Positions 21,545 to 32,704 of a stretch of DNA of 64,000 nucleotides are shown piece by piece. The DNA comes from Skeletonema tropicum (Eukaryota; Bacillariophyta; Thalassiosirophyceae; Thalassiosirales; Thalassiosiraceae): positions 558,001-622,000 of the forward strand of contig CM074146.1 of NCBI GenBank assembly GCA_037178625.1, read 5' to 3'. Within the stretch, counting starts at the first letter, position 1, and every line of letters starts with the position of its first letter. Made by a program: the position numbers and the translations under genes. The notes below the pieces were generated by a model, which worked only from the letters and a program-made list of their open reading frames with translations, ran no database searches and was not told where the DNA came from.

Positions 21545-23560
21545 AAAGCACACCGGATAACAGTAAGCATAAATACTCCTTCATCAACTCTTTGCAGTAG
21601 AATTGTGTTATTTCTTGCATATCATCTCACATTACGATCACTAAAGCCACTCATCCGCATTCCCACAACATTGTATCAATGCATCACTTTTGACCCTCAT
21701 GATCACCACTATCTATCTCCCTTGGCACTCTTCGATTCAAAAGTGGAAATTAGTCGTCACAACAACATTACCCCCGACACAGTCACACAAGCAATCCTCT
21801 ACACAAGAAACAACAACAAGTCTTCCTACCGTACTTATAGCAAGATGTGTGAAGAACTTTCATTGTTCGCTCCTCCTCCTCCTCCCACACCTCCATACGA
21901 TCAATTGTACGCATCCAATATATATAGTGTATCATGAAACTTCTTGCCACCATGACAACTTTAGCGGAACAGTAATTTCATCACAATCACGTGTACATTC
22001 TCTCGAATAAGATTGGGACAGTATGCTCTTGATTGTAGTTCAACTTTTTGAAAATGTGACACCATACTTACCCATCATGACGACATTGAGAATTCATCCA
22101 CGACCATCATGAATGAAAAGAATTCCGAGTTGGATTTTGATCCCCTCTCTCCACTTGAAGCTTTCCGTCTTTTTCGATTTGAGAGGCTGTGTTTCCCCCA
22201 CATGGAGCTTTTGCCAGAGAATATCTTTTCGTCAAAGTGACAATTATCTGTTGTATAGTACCTTGTACATTAGATTGGTGCCCGTGTTGAATATATAAAT
22301 AGTCCGACTCTGGGACGCCTCTAGATCGGCCATCTTTCTGAGGAGAGGTTGTATATCACAGATTACTTCCGGTTCGGCTCGATTAATTGCTTCCGGGTTC
22401 GTTAGCCGTTGCCGTTGTTGTGTGCTGGTTGGTGTTGTGTTTTTGTGCGTGTGTGAGAGGGAGTGATGAGAGCGTCTGTTGAAACGTGAGTTTTTTTTTG
22501 TTTTTTTTTTTTTTTTCGTCACGGGTCAGTCACGGGTCCGGACCCGTGACTGACCCGTGACGCAATTCACGACAAGATCAACGGTCACGGGTCAGTCACG
22601 GGTCCGGACCCGTGACCGAACCCGTGACGAACTGAAAAGAGGGAGAAAGGGTAAGAAAGGATTCGAGGAGAGAGAGAGAGGGTGCGTGAGCGAGGTGTAG
22701 AAAGAGTTGCGAGTTGCTCCATCTCAATAATTGAGTTGCTCCATCTTAATTGAGTTGCTCTCCTTTGACTATGTAATGAAGAGACAACCATTTTATGATG
22801 CAACGGCAACGGCAGCAACCAACAGCAACAGGCACTCTAACTCTGGGTGTACCTAGGGTGGTAATATGGTAACTCCGATGTGGCGAAGTTATTCCTTGTG
22901 AGGCAACTCATGTCATCGTGGACTTTGTGCAGTCATCACTGTGAAAACATCGTTGAAGTCATCTGTCATGAGTATGTGGAAAGGATTGAAGAACGGGCGG
23001 CGAGGATGCACGTGCTGGTGCTGGCTACTTTGATGATGTTGATGGCTATCATCGTTAATATAGGTAGTGGGGGAGATCCCGGAGAAAATGCACAAGCAAT
23101 ACAACGACGGTGGATTAGAAGATCAGTTCAATCATGGCTAAATTATTCTATGCCAAGCAGAGCATCATCGCGTCTTCGATAACGATTCGTTGTGACTACA
23201 ATCGAGCTTGCAGTATCAAATAATGATGTTGTGATGAATAACATTCTTCCTTTTCGCAAGTTGACACAACATAGCGATGAAGAGGAGAAAGGCGAGATGG
23301 GGAGTTGATCCATCAATATTATTTGAACTTGGACTGTCTTCGGAGAACATTTACAGCGCCTCCTCATTCGAATCTTTTGATCGGTCCATGCTTAGTAATT
23401 GTCAATGGTGGTGGTATAATTTGTATCATTGCTGGTGATCTCATTTTGAAGCTTGACGTTATATACCGCCAATGCCAAAGTCGAATAATTGTGAATGTTG
23501 AGACGAAATATATAGAAGGATTGGCAGTGGTGTGTAGAAAATGATGTGATGGCATCAGCT
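21545..23560 (-). pseudogene. Broken, interrupted paralogue of the 24.6-kb sulfotransferase gene
   Basis: Plus-strand 21545-22345 aligns with 24596-25330 of the intact gene (for example CACTAAAGCCACTCATCCGC and GATTGGTGCCCGTGTTGAAT) but with many small insertions that destroy the frame. The N-terminal part reappears at about 23420-23560 (GGTGATCTCATT...CCGCCAATGCCAAAGTCGAA versus the same region at 25610-25670). Roughly 1 kb of unrelated sequence with palindromic repeats separates the parts. The 3' flank (about 21180-21440) also matches about 24200-24430, so gene and flank were duplicated together and this copy then decayed. Confidence 0.7.
22517..22630. repeat. Two TCACGGGTC palindromes beside a poly-T tract
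   Basis: 22517-22562 is a 46-bp perfect palindrome centred on TCCGGA and built of repeated GTCACGGGTC. A second, slightly imperfect one lies at about 22584-22629. A T-rich tract (22490-22516) adjoins the first. They lie in the sequence interrupting the sulfotransferase pseudogene and may be ends of a small inverted-repeat element. Confidence 0.75.
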
Positions 23561-24595
23561 CCTTTTTGGTGGATGATGTTGTTGTTGTTGGCCTCGAATC
23601 CGCAGAATGATTACTTCTTCTATGGTACTCCTATCAACACAGCCAATGATGCGAATGAATGATGCCAATGATACTACTGCGAATGATAGTCCATGACAGC
23701 GTAGATACAAGTACCATGTCCAATGTCCCTTATCATTCCTTCATGGAGTCATGTAAGAACGGAAGATGGAAGTGAGGATGAGTCGAAAAAGCTTGCGCGT
23801 TTTTGTGTATCAAATCCTGCTTCAAAAATTATCGCTAGAATCGAGAATGATCCGTCCACACAAATGCCGAAGAAGACCATGCTATGCAGGAATTTTCAAG
23901 TGGCGATTACAGTCTATGTACAGCCGAGACATTCATTCAGCCAGCTAGCAGGGGAGAGATGAATTTGAATCGAGACAGGTGCTTGGATCACCCCCACTAG
24001 ATTTGAAGAGTGATTATTCGTGAGTGCTCTCTGTCTTGGTCATCCCCACGCAGTTATCAAGCAAGATCCGGTCAAAAGGAACTTTTACAGGCAGTAATGA
24101 CGTCAAAGTAATTTCAATCCATACTCTGCATACAATACTCCTTCCAGATCAAACATTTGCCTTAGATGCTCCAACAATGATATGGATCCTGTGATGATCA
24201 TTCAAAGCTTCGATGATGCATCAAATAGCTGAAAGCTTCAAGTAGAAACATAATAAAATCTAAAGGTAGAGATACTCTCATGTCGACAGGTTGATGACAT
24301 GATTACATATAGCTACTGTGATTGATTCCTGTTTGTAGATGTGCAGTGGACAACAGGCTTGAGGAGAAAGTTACATGTAATCGGCAGTATATTGTCAAGG
24401 CAACAACTGCTGAGAACACGCAGATGTAGCAGAGGAATCTGGGTACCTCTATTACTATCATGCAACTATATCAATACTCTGTGTAGCTATAGTATTGTAT
24501 GGACATTTAAGCGTCGCAGCTGATTAAATAGATGATTGGATCGTCCCAGTGACATGAGGATCTCACCAGACTAAGTACAACACCTCTCTATACTA

Positions 24596-25720
24596 TTAAA
24601 GCACCGGATAGCTGTAAGCATACTCTTTCATCAACTTTGCAGTAGCATTATTATTCCTTGCATACCTCACATCACGATCACTAAAGCCACTCATTCGCGT
24701 TGTCGGATTCCCATATTGTATCAATGCCTTGACCAACCCACTCGAACCCTCATGAGAACCACTATCTCCCTTGGCACTCTCCGATACAAAGTGGAAATTA
24801 GTTGTCACATTCCCACCAACACATTCACATGCAATCCTAGACACCTCTTGTCCATGAAACAACAAGTCTTCATACCGTATAGCAAGATGTGGGAAGAACT
24901 TGGTTGTTCGCTCCTCCTCCCAAACTCCATACCACCAATTGTACGCATCCAAAAGTGTATCATGGAACTTGCCACTATTAAATAACTTCAAAGGAACAGT
25001 TTCATCTCGATCGCGTACATTCTCTCGAATAAGATTCGGACAATGCTCTTCATCATACTCCGACTTCCAAAATGTGACACCATACCCATGACGACATTGT
25101 GAATTCATCCACGTAAATGGATCTTTGACCATCATGAATGGGAAGAATTGAGTTTGATTAATCCCCTTTCCAGTTGGAGCTACTCTCTTGAGTCGATTGG
25201 AAGGTGGACTGTGTTTCCCCCATGGAGCTTGCCAGAGTATCTTCCCGTCGATATGGCAATTATCTTTCAGTAGTTGGTATATTAGATTGGTGCCCGTGTT
25301 GAATAGTCCGGCTGGACCGATTGTCCGATCTGCTGGCTTGACTGTGTTGCGGTAATGCTCACATGTGTCTAGACCGTGAATTGATGGTTTGTCTCCGTAC
25401 ATTGATGTGATGTCTTCCCATGTTGGAAGCTGCTTGGTTATTTCCTCGGTGATTGTGATTTTGCTGGCGTTTAATATCTGTAGGATGTGATCGTTTGTGC
25501 TTGTGTTTTTGAAAATATGTAAATTATTTAAGTGCTTGTCATTGCTATCACTTGTGTCTTTTGCTACAACGTCATTGATAATGGCCTTTGAGTAATTTGC
25601 CGTGTTATTGGTGATCTCATTGAAGCTGATGATGTTACCGCCAACGCCAAAGTAGAATCCAACTTGGAATAGAAACAAAAGTGTTGCAGTTGAGTAGAAA
25701 ACGAGGCGGTGGCAAGACAT
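24596..25720 (-). CDS. Sulfotransferase-like type II membrane protein
   Basis: 374 residues if translation starts at the ATG at 25720, which places a hydrophobic signal anchor (LVFYSTATLLFLFQVGFYFG) at residues 5-24; an upstream in-frame ATG at 25786 would add 22 residues before the anchor and fits less well. The lumenal domain has PAGLFNTGTNLIYQLLKDNC, resembling the PAPS 5'-phosphosulfate loop (with NTGTN in place of the usual lysine motif), and MVKDPFTWMNSQCRHGYG, resembling the 3'-phosphate loop (R/K-DP). A C-terminal SGFSDRDVRYARN stretch fits the carbohydrate-sulfotransferase fold. Several N-glycosylation sequons occur in the stem. Likely role: Golgi sulfation of a glycan; substrate unknown. 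A decayed paralogue lies 1-3 kb downstream on the same strand. Confidence 0.7.
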   Translation of the reverse strand: MSCHRLVFYSTATLLFLFQVGFYFGVGGNIISFNEITNNTANYSKAIINDVVAKDTSDSNDKHLNNLHIFKNTSTNDHILQILNASKITITEEITKQLPTWEDITSMYGDKPSIHGLDTCEHYRNTVKPADRTIGPAGLFNTGTNLIYQLLKDNCHIDGKILWQAPWGKHSPPSNRLKRVAPTGKGINQTQFFPFMMVKDPFTWMNSQCRHGYGVTFWKSEYDEEHCPNLIRENVRDRDETVPLKLFNSGKFHDTLLDAYNWWYGVWEEERTTKFFPHLAIRYEDLLFHGQEVSRIACECVGGNVTTNFHFVSESAKGDSGSHEGSSGLVKALIQYGNPTTRMSGFSDRDVRYARNNNATAKLMKEYAYSYPVL

Positions 25721-25843
25721 TATCCTATATATAACAGAAATTTTAAAGTACGTCAGGTGGGCCCTCTCTGAAGGGGCTAAGTACATTATCTATGATAACG
25801 AACATGTGATGCAAGACACGAAGTTCTCTAGAGAGAGGATGAT

Positions 25844-26253
25844 TTTCCTGCGGAAAACCGGCGTCGCGCCTTGGTCCTCCTGTGTGGTCTGTCACGCTAG
25901 AAAAAGAGGTACTAGAGCTGCTTATTGCAGACTACGTTATGTGTATGCAAAGATGTCTCTGGTAATCAGGTACAAACTACTCTAAGTTTGGACCCAGCCT
26001 CGAAAGCCGAAGTAAATTCGGCAGTGTCAGCCGGGTCGGGTGGGTGGGAAAAAAAAGATGAACAGCTATAGGATTGTTCTACACGATATTGGTGCTTGAT
26101 GAACAATGTCCATGGCTGTTCTCTCTCTCTCTCTCTCAACATCCCTTCTGTCTGTCCCTAACGACCAGAGCGATGCGAGAAGCCGGAAGAAAGAGAAGGA
26201 GAAAGACAGGTGTGACGAAATCCGATTTCGTGCGGGCCAAGTCTACCTGTGAT
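25844..26253 (-). repeat. Terminal A2-linker-B2 module (410 bp)
   Basis: Bounded by TGAT on both sides. It combines the two extremities of the element around the linker GGGTCGGGTGGGTGGGAAAA (26033-26052). It could be an internally deleted derivative or the functional split-repeat end. Confidence 0.7.
26033..26052 (+). other. G-rich linker motif, four G-triplets
   Basis: GGGTCGGGTGGGTGGGAAAA on the plus strand (element antisense). It fits the pattern of a compact G-quadruplex with one- and two-base loops. Absent from the B1 boundary at 26442 and from the A1 boundary at 32082. Identical to 13700-13719 on the minus strand. Confidence 0.75.
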
Positions 26254-26577
26254 TTTCCTGCGGAAAACCGGCGTCGCGCCTTGGTCCTCCTGTGTGGTCT
26301 GTCACGCTAGAAAAAGAGGTACTAGAGCTGCTTATTGCAGACTACGTTATGTGTATGCAAAGATGTCTCTAGTAATCAGGTACAAACTATTCTAAGTTTG
26401 GACCCAGCCTCGAAAGCCGAAGTAAATTCGGCAGTGTCAGCCACCATGAGAGATGTGATGACACGAGGTGTGAAGAATGTCGAATACTTCGTGTCAACAC
26501 AAAGACGACGAATGAACGTAGGGAATAGGCGTGAAATGACCACACAGAGGAACATGGTGTAAAAAAAGAAGCGCACC

Positions 26578-27699
26578 TCATTCCGCTCGGGTTAGAGCAG
26601 AGTGTTTGGTATAAGCCAGCTCATGAGGTTCGGGATCTCGATAGCGTTTGCCGTCCGTAGTAGGCAGAGGAGGGAGATTGATATTAGATATCTGCATTGC
26701 AGCAGTATGTTGATCTGCCGAGTAGAATGAATTGCGGAGATACATCAGGAATGTGTTGCTTTTCCAGCGAAGGCGGGTTTGGATGTAGGAATCGGACATA
26801 TTGGCCCTGTGAAGAATATTCGCTGCCGTGACACGAATAGAATGACACGTCCAGTTAAGGAGAGATTTGTCGGTAGGACTAAGGTTGAAGGTTGTTTGAG
26901 CGGAACCCCGAATGAATTTCGCCACTTGTGAAGCCCTGATAAGGGCATAACCCGTAGGAGAGGAAGGGTCTGCGCACACTGCTAATGGGATAGAAGCAGA
27001 GACGTTGAGAGCAGACGCTCGAAGCGCAATACGAAATGCTGCTAGAACCGGACAAACTGAAGGACGTTCATAATCTCGTTTGTAAGGAATAACTTGGCCA
27101 TTGTCCTTGTTCGTTTGAAAACGCCAACAAATCTTGACTCCGTCCACCACAGTAACGTGAGCCGGAGTCAAATTATAAATGCGATGGCCAGACTTATCAA
27201 AGAATCGAAAATCCTCCCCTATAAATGCCTTTGGTTGAGGTGTGTCCTGAGCAATTGTGGGTTCGGTCATTTCGATGCCTGGACCGTCCTGACACCACTC
27301 ACTGCGACGTGCCCCCGTGAAGCGGCCAAGCAAAATCCAATCCAGTATAGAGGACTCTAACGAATGAGGTTGCTGGAGACGGACTAACTTCAACATATTG
27401 GCTAGCATAGAGTCGTAAATCGTCTCTTTCCGATTCTTGACAGATTCGTATGACTTGACAGCTTGCAGAAGAGGAGTGACCAAGTCCTCCTTCACGAAGA
27501 TTGGGTCCGTTGGGTCAGGTAGATTTCTATTACTGTGAAGACCGATCGCAGCAGAGAGATATCCGCGAAGGGTAGCGTGCTTGATGCGAATAGACTTGAT
27601 GGTATTGCCTTGGATAAGATGGACGGTATAACATGCAAGGAGGAGATGGCGAGCCTCAAGAGGGGCCGATTCCATGCATGGATCCTTAACATCGACCAT
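26578..27699 (-). CDS. Tyrosine recombinase of mobile element
   Basis: 373 residues from the ATG at 27699; the frame stays open upstream to about 27800 without an ATG (QVKSVAPSLQRHYRQGNY...), so a longer N-terminus or an upstream exon ending at the TTACAG near 27755 is likely. N-terminal half: helical core-binding domain (IKHATLRGYLSAAIGLH). Catalytic half: LGRFTGARRSEW (first Arg), a basic strand region ICWRFQTNKDNGQ (candidate Lys), CHSIRVTAANIL (His-x-x-Arg box), and RLRWKSNTFLMYLRN with the Tyr nucleophile. This spacing fits DIRS/Ngaro/Crypton recombinases, which cut and rejoin DNA through a 3'-phosphotyrosine. All catalytic residues appear present and there is no internal stop, so it may be active. 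Confidence 0.8.
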   Translation of the reverse strand: MVDVKDPCMESAPLEARHLLLACYTVHLIQGNTIKSIRIKHATLRGYLSAAIGLHSNRNLPDPTDPIFVKEDLVTPLLQAVKSYESVKNRKETIYDSMLANMLKLVRLQQPHSLESSILDWILLGRFTGARRSEWCQDGPGIEMTEPTIAQDTPQPKAFIGEDFRFFDKSGHRIYNLTPAHVTVVDGVKICWRFQTNKDNGQVIPYKRDYERPSVCPVLAAFRIALRASALNVSASIPLAVCADPSSPTGYALIRASQVAKFIRGSAQTTFNLSPTDKSLLNWTCHSIRVTAANILHRANMSDSYIQTRLRWKSNTFLMYLRNSFYSADQHTAAMQISNINLPPLPTTDGKRYRDPEPHELAYTKHSALTRAE

Positions 27700-27799
27700 T
27701 TCACAAAACTTCAGGTAGTGAATGATCCTGGAATAGTTGCCCTGTCGATAATGTCTCTGTAATGACGGAGCGACGCTCTTGACCTGGCTGAAAACTCTA

Positions 27800-30700
27800 A
27801 AACATTGATGCGGATGAGATCCGGATCCGGATGATTATGATAGAAAACACACCCAAATTTCGTCGCTCCATGCCAGAAAGGTTGGATCAAGACTACTAGG
27901 GGAAGATGGATGATGACCGAAGAGCTGCGCGGGTTCCGAAACCACTATCCATTCTTTGGCTGTGTGATTCCAATAGTAGGGCTTCCTCGGCTGATAAAGA
28001 GGCCTCATCAAATCATCAAACGTATCACCTTATCCCAAGAGACTGTGTCGAGAAAGGTCAGATTTTCCTCACGGGATGAACATAAACTCAATAGACGCTG
28101 CAATGGCCTGTTCAATGCGGATCCAACAGTACACCTATATCTATATACGAACAGCCATGTGGAGTACCGACCGGAATTCCTGACTCGGGACGAATCGCGT
28201 GGTGTTTGACGACTCTAAAGAGACATCCCACCGAAAAGGGTCCAAATATTTACGATGCTAGTCGCGAAGAGTTGTGTCTTGAAACAACCCTTGAACTAGT
28301 TCTTCCAATTCGCAGGAGAGACACCAGAACAGAAATGTGCAACCAATTTGAACCCAATGCTGAGAGAATATAGTGTAGCTAAAGGCCCCCACTCGTCGGA
28401 GGAGAGACAAATATAAATGATGAGAGATAACACGTGCGCTGTGTGCGATCGAGTGGTCAAAGTGGAAGAGAAATATGTACGTTTGACATGCCGAACAACG
28501 CCAAACCGGTTTCAACGATTGGCAGTTGGGACTGAGAATGTGAGCGAAAAAAGAAGGGAGCTGTTGTGGCTCGTACAAACAGGGGGATGTGTGATTGAGA
28601 ATCGATCCACCTGCGATCACAGTATGTGGAGGGCGTTAAGAGTGGGAATGACGACTACATTGAAACACTTGGAGTCGACAGTCGAGAGAGGTGTGAGGAA
28701 TTGTGATGACAAGAGAGTGTCGGGACAATTATAGCGGAGAAACATCACAAGCACGGATGACCCAGACTATTGATTAGGGGAATGACTTGGAGTTGGTCAA
28801 GTCGAGCAGAGAGGATCCAGCGGATTGTGTTGAATGCGCCAGGAGGCGGTAGAGCCGCGAGAGAGCTGTACGCAGAGGAAAGAGGAAAGTCTCCGAAGAG
28901 AATACAAATGTCAAGGCCGGAACGCGAGACAACGAGCGAGATAGGGATTGAAGAATAGAGACAATTGTGGCAAGAGCCCACCACCAGAAAGGCAGGAGCG
29001 AAGCGAAGCAGAGAGTGCGATACTGTACTCCACCCAATGTGAATTGTACAGCGAATAAGTTGATAGGTCCGATGAAGAACGAGATGAAGAGAGGGAGAAG
29101 TTTCCTTCCCATGCAATCGAGTTGCGAGTAGACAATAAATGCCGAATGATGCGAGAAAAACAAAGCCATCATGGAACCCGATCATATGTAGACGTAAACA
29201 TAGCTTGCTGGCTGAATGATGCGAGAATAAGTATTGCGTGTGCAATGTCGGATGGTGCCGATAAAGGCGCCGAGATGAAGATATCCTTCCTACAATCGGG
29301 GGTTGTATTTAATCCGCAAGCGCCAATGATGCGCCCAAGGTACAGCTGTCGCTTACCCCGATATCATCGGTTCCACTCCCATATGCAGGTGCAAGCGGAA
29401 GCTGTGGTGGGCCAAGAGGCTATACAAGTACAGGGTCACCCCAGCCAAGATTGCAGTGCTGAACGAGCACTTGACCGCAGAAGAATTCAATGAACTGTCC
29501 CAACCCTAGTTTGACATTAGCCAAGAGGGAATTATCGAGACTATCGTCTGTGGTTGATAAAGAGACCAGGTGATATAAAGAGGTCGTACAAGACGACAGA
29601 AAGTTCAGCCAATCCCTGAACTGGGATATGGTTAGAGGCCCAGAAGGTGAGAAGCAGAGCTGCCGGGAGGGATCCTGAGAGAGACCGAGGTGCCCTAGCC
29701 CTAGCAAGGTACATACGACCACAGACTCAGAGAGAGATCCCAGCAGGGACGCCCTGGTTCAACGCCTCACACACCCGAAAATGTATGAGAGTGAAGATGA
29801 TGAGGGAGAGTAAAATATCGTCGCCGTCTGGAAGGAAGATTTTACTGCGAAGTTTGCGGCAAATGGCACCTCACCATGGGCCGATTGTGGTATGGATAAT
29901 CGCAAGAGAAAGAGAGACCACCCCGGGAGGGGAGGATAAAGAGTCTGAATTCGATGAGAGTGGATTGAAGATCTAGAGGAGACGCTGAGCGCTGAACAAC
30001 CGAGAAATAGATAGGCCCGTCAAAGAGCGAGATATAACTCCCAGGGAGTCATGGGATAAAGTAAAAGTGCCAGGCCTCTGATCCGTTCCAGCGTGCGGAT
30101 AAGTGCTGAAGAGAGCCAAAGGAATGACGCCCTGATGATAAGGTCATGTTTCCAGAGGTGCAGATAGATGACTTGCCCCGCATTGAGTGAAGTCCGAAGA
30201 GGGATAGATAGAAGAATTGCCCATAGAGACACTAAAATCATGTCGAATTAATTGCCGAGCAATGAATCGAGAACCAGATAAAAGACCGAAGAGGATGGAT
30301 AGAGTAAAATCCCCCGAGGGGGCGGAGAAAAGTCCCACAGAGGGAGAACGATAGAAGACTAGCCCACGTCAGGCCAGTCAACTAAATTGAGCAGAGCGAA
30401 TGAATTGCTGAGAATTAACTCGATGGACGATTGGTCGTGCGACCGTGATATGTATTGCCATAAGGCCACTGATTTATTTCAGATGATAGATGTTTTTGAC
30501 GATTGATTTTCAGATGAATGATTTTTAGGGGTCGAGCTCCAAATCCCAATCCAATTTTTTCCAGAGGGGGTAACAAACCATAACAATGAGACCACCAATT
30601 CCGTTCGATATAACCACAACTCGGCCGCCCTCGCAAAAAACACTTGTCAACGAAAAACACCGTCCATGATAATTGTTATGGTCGAAAATCCAAAAAGACA

Positions 30701-31700
30701 CCTCAACTTAATCATCGATATCACGACCCGTAATATTGCCCTCTTGGCAGGTAGTCGAGATAGATTGATGGCCAAACCAGGCCGAGAGAGTGCAGACTGT
30801 TCATTAGAACGTGCCGAGACTGGGGCCATAGTGCCGAGATACTGGGGCCGTTTAGGCCGATGTTGACATATAGATGCCGAGATATTGGGGCCATTTAGGC
30901 CGATGTTGGCAGAAACTCAGTAACATCATCAGACAACTTCCCCGTGACGACAAACTCCGCTCCCCAACCAGTAATAAAACCGATATTAGCGACAACAATA
31001 ACGTACATCTTTCCCCCATCGAGATGAGAAGCCAAACAAGGAAATTTATTCCCCAAGAACGGCGAACCCAATGGAAACTCGCTATCATCATCCCAACGTA
31101 GAAGAGGTTGCAAATATTGACAGGTGCCACCGCTGGTTGATCCTTTTTAGCCCGTGTGCTTAAGTTTCCCACGAACTGGTCGCCCTCCGGATCGTAAAAG
31201 GGGAGGGTGCCATGAGTTAATTCGAGCGAACAACATAGTGATCAAGGAGATGCCACAAAGCAAATCAATGAATAATCAGTCATGGTGGCGAGGCGCCCCT
31301 TATCCGTCCCTCCGAACGGGCGGAGAACTGCTTTATTGAAGGCAGGGGTTGACAATGTGTCTCTGGAGGCCGTGAGGGAACCTCCCGTTCCGATAGCAGA
31401 AATGGCTGAAGAAATAAAATTTAGCCGATGAAGAGTTGAGAGGAAATAAGAGGTGAGAAATATTCGAGATGAATCATATGACCGTGATTTTAGAAGCCGA
31501 AAAATCTCCCTTGATATTTATTCTGGGCGCCACCAACCCCTAAGGTCGCTGCGGTCCCCCCGACGAATTAAAAAAGGACCGAAAGGTCAGAAATAGCTGG
31601 CCACACGGACCGATAGAGAATTGGCAGATATCATGCCGAGAAGAAAGCCTGACCAGGCTGATCGAGATATGGCAGGTATCGTGCCGATTTTTTGGGGCCG
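27800..31700. other. Body of recombinase element, no assignable ORF
   Basis: This part is read before the recombinase in coding orientation. Frames are short (up to 166 codons, minus 28745-29245) and none shows RT, RNase H, hydrolase or gag motifs. Units related to the 61-bp tandem repeat (GCCGAGATA.TGGGGCC..TTAGGCCGATG) occur at 30823-30906. Confidence 0.5.
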
Positions 31701-31714
31701 CATGGACCGATGAT

Positions 31715-32033
31715 ACCAGTGGCAGACTGCCGAGATATTGTGGCCGTATAGACCGATAGGGTTTGGCTGATAGAGGCCATTGGCAGACTGCCAAGATATT
31801 GGGGTCGTATAGACCGATAGGGTTTGGCTGATAGAGGCCATTGGCAGACTGCCAAGATATTGGGGTCGTATAGACCGATAGGGTTTGGCTGATAGAGGCC
31901 ATTGGCAGACTGCCAAGATATTGGGGTCGTATAGACCGATAGGGTTTGGCTGATAGAGGCCATTGGCAGACTGCCAAGATATTGGGGCCGTATAGACCGA
32001 TAGGGGTTGGCTGATAGAGGCCAGATTTACTAT
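31715..32033. repeat. 61-bp tandem repeat array, about five units
   Basis: The unit starts GGCCATTGGCAGACTGCCAA and recurs at 31775, 31836, 31897 and 31958, with degenerate units on either side. Because 61 is not a multiple of three, each frame cycles through all phases; the minus strand is open in all three frames over the array, giving three overlapping frames of 110-161 codons that are repeat artefacts unless shown otherwise. Confidence 0.9.
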
Positions 32034-32209
32034 GCTGACTTTTAAATGACTACTGCTGGTACGGACCGACATGGTAGCAATAAAAAAGATGAACAGCTAT
32101 AGGATTGTTCTACACGATATTGGTGCTTGATGAGCAACAGGTGTGACGAGATCCGATTTCGTGCGGGCCAAGTCTACCTGTGATGAACTTTGTTGTTGTT
32201 GTTGTTGAG

Positions 32210-32560
32210 CGGTTTTTGTATTAAATCCTACGTGGCTATCGCGTATTATCGCTGAATGAAATCCTTCAAATGGCTGCCAAATAAGAGGGTTCAGTCAATC
32301 AGGGAGAGATCGATGAATTTGAATTGAGGCAGAAGGCAGATGGAGTGAAGAAGAGGAGATCTTCCCCTTGATTTCAATAATGATATAGTTTGTGGAGTTC
32401 TCTTGACCATCTGCATGAATAAATTTTTTATATATTGTACGTTAATGCTTCGGACGTACCTATTATGGTACAGGAGGATCTGGTCGAGAAGAACTTACAG
32501 GCACTGAGATGACTACAATTTCCATCCATACCACATACAATACTCTTCGGTGCCTAAATT
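32210..32560. repeat. Diverged copy of the 23.57-24.15-kb region
   Basis: Order and wording match the region upstream of the intact sulfotransferase: TGTTGTTGTTG, TTTTTGTATTAAATCCT, ATTATCGCTGAAT, GGTC.AGAAGAACTTACAGGCA, TTTCCATCCATACC. A third, partial member of the sulfotransferase-flank duplication. Confidence 0.5.
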
Positions 32561-32704
32561 TGGTTAATATTGGAATTAAGACGGGTCTAGATTATTAGCG
32601 AGCTCAAAGGTCGTGGCTGCGCTCGACACCCTTAAACTTTCACATACAACTCAACTACTCTCCTTCTCATCGAGAAATAACGTATCAAAACGAAGCAACC
32701 TCGT

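Larger units (their letters stand above)
25844..32184 (-). mobile_element. Tyrosine-recombinase element with split direct repeats
   Basis: In coding (minus) orientation: A1 (32184-32082), body, B1 (26442-26254), A2 (26253-26051), G-rich linker (26033-26052), B2 (26032-25844). B1/B2 match over 189 bp at offset 410. A1 matches A2 at both ends but lacks about 100 bp of A2's middle (a CT-repeat stretch). TGAT lies at all three junctions (25840-25843, 26250-26253, 32181-32184), as expected for a recombinase core site. This is the PAT/Ngaro split-repeat plan; a Crypton followed by an internally deleted tandem copy gives the same map. No reverse transcriptase or RNase H was recognised in the body, so class is open. 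Confidence 0.65.

Noticed and set aside
28745..29245. 166-codon minus frame with hydrophobic stretches
   Set aside because: No domain, overlaps other frames of similar length, and composition looks like non-coding sequence of the recombinase element body.
31540..32072. Three overlapping minus frames (110-161 codons) with a repeated CQWPLSAKPYRSIRPQYLG-like peptide
   Set aside because: All three frames are the same 61-bp DNA repeat read in different phases; this is a repeat artefact, not a protein family.
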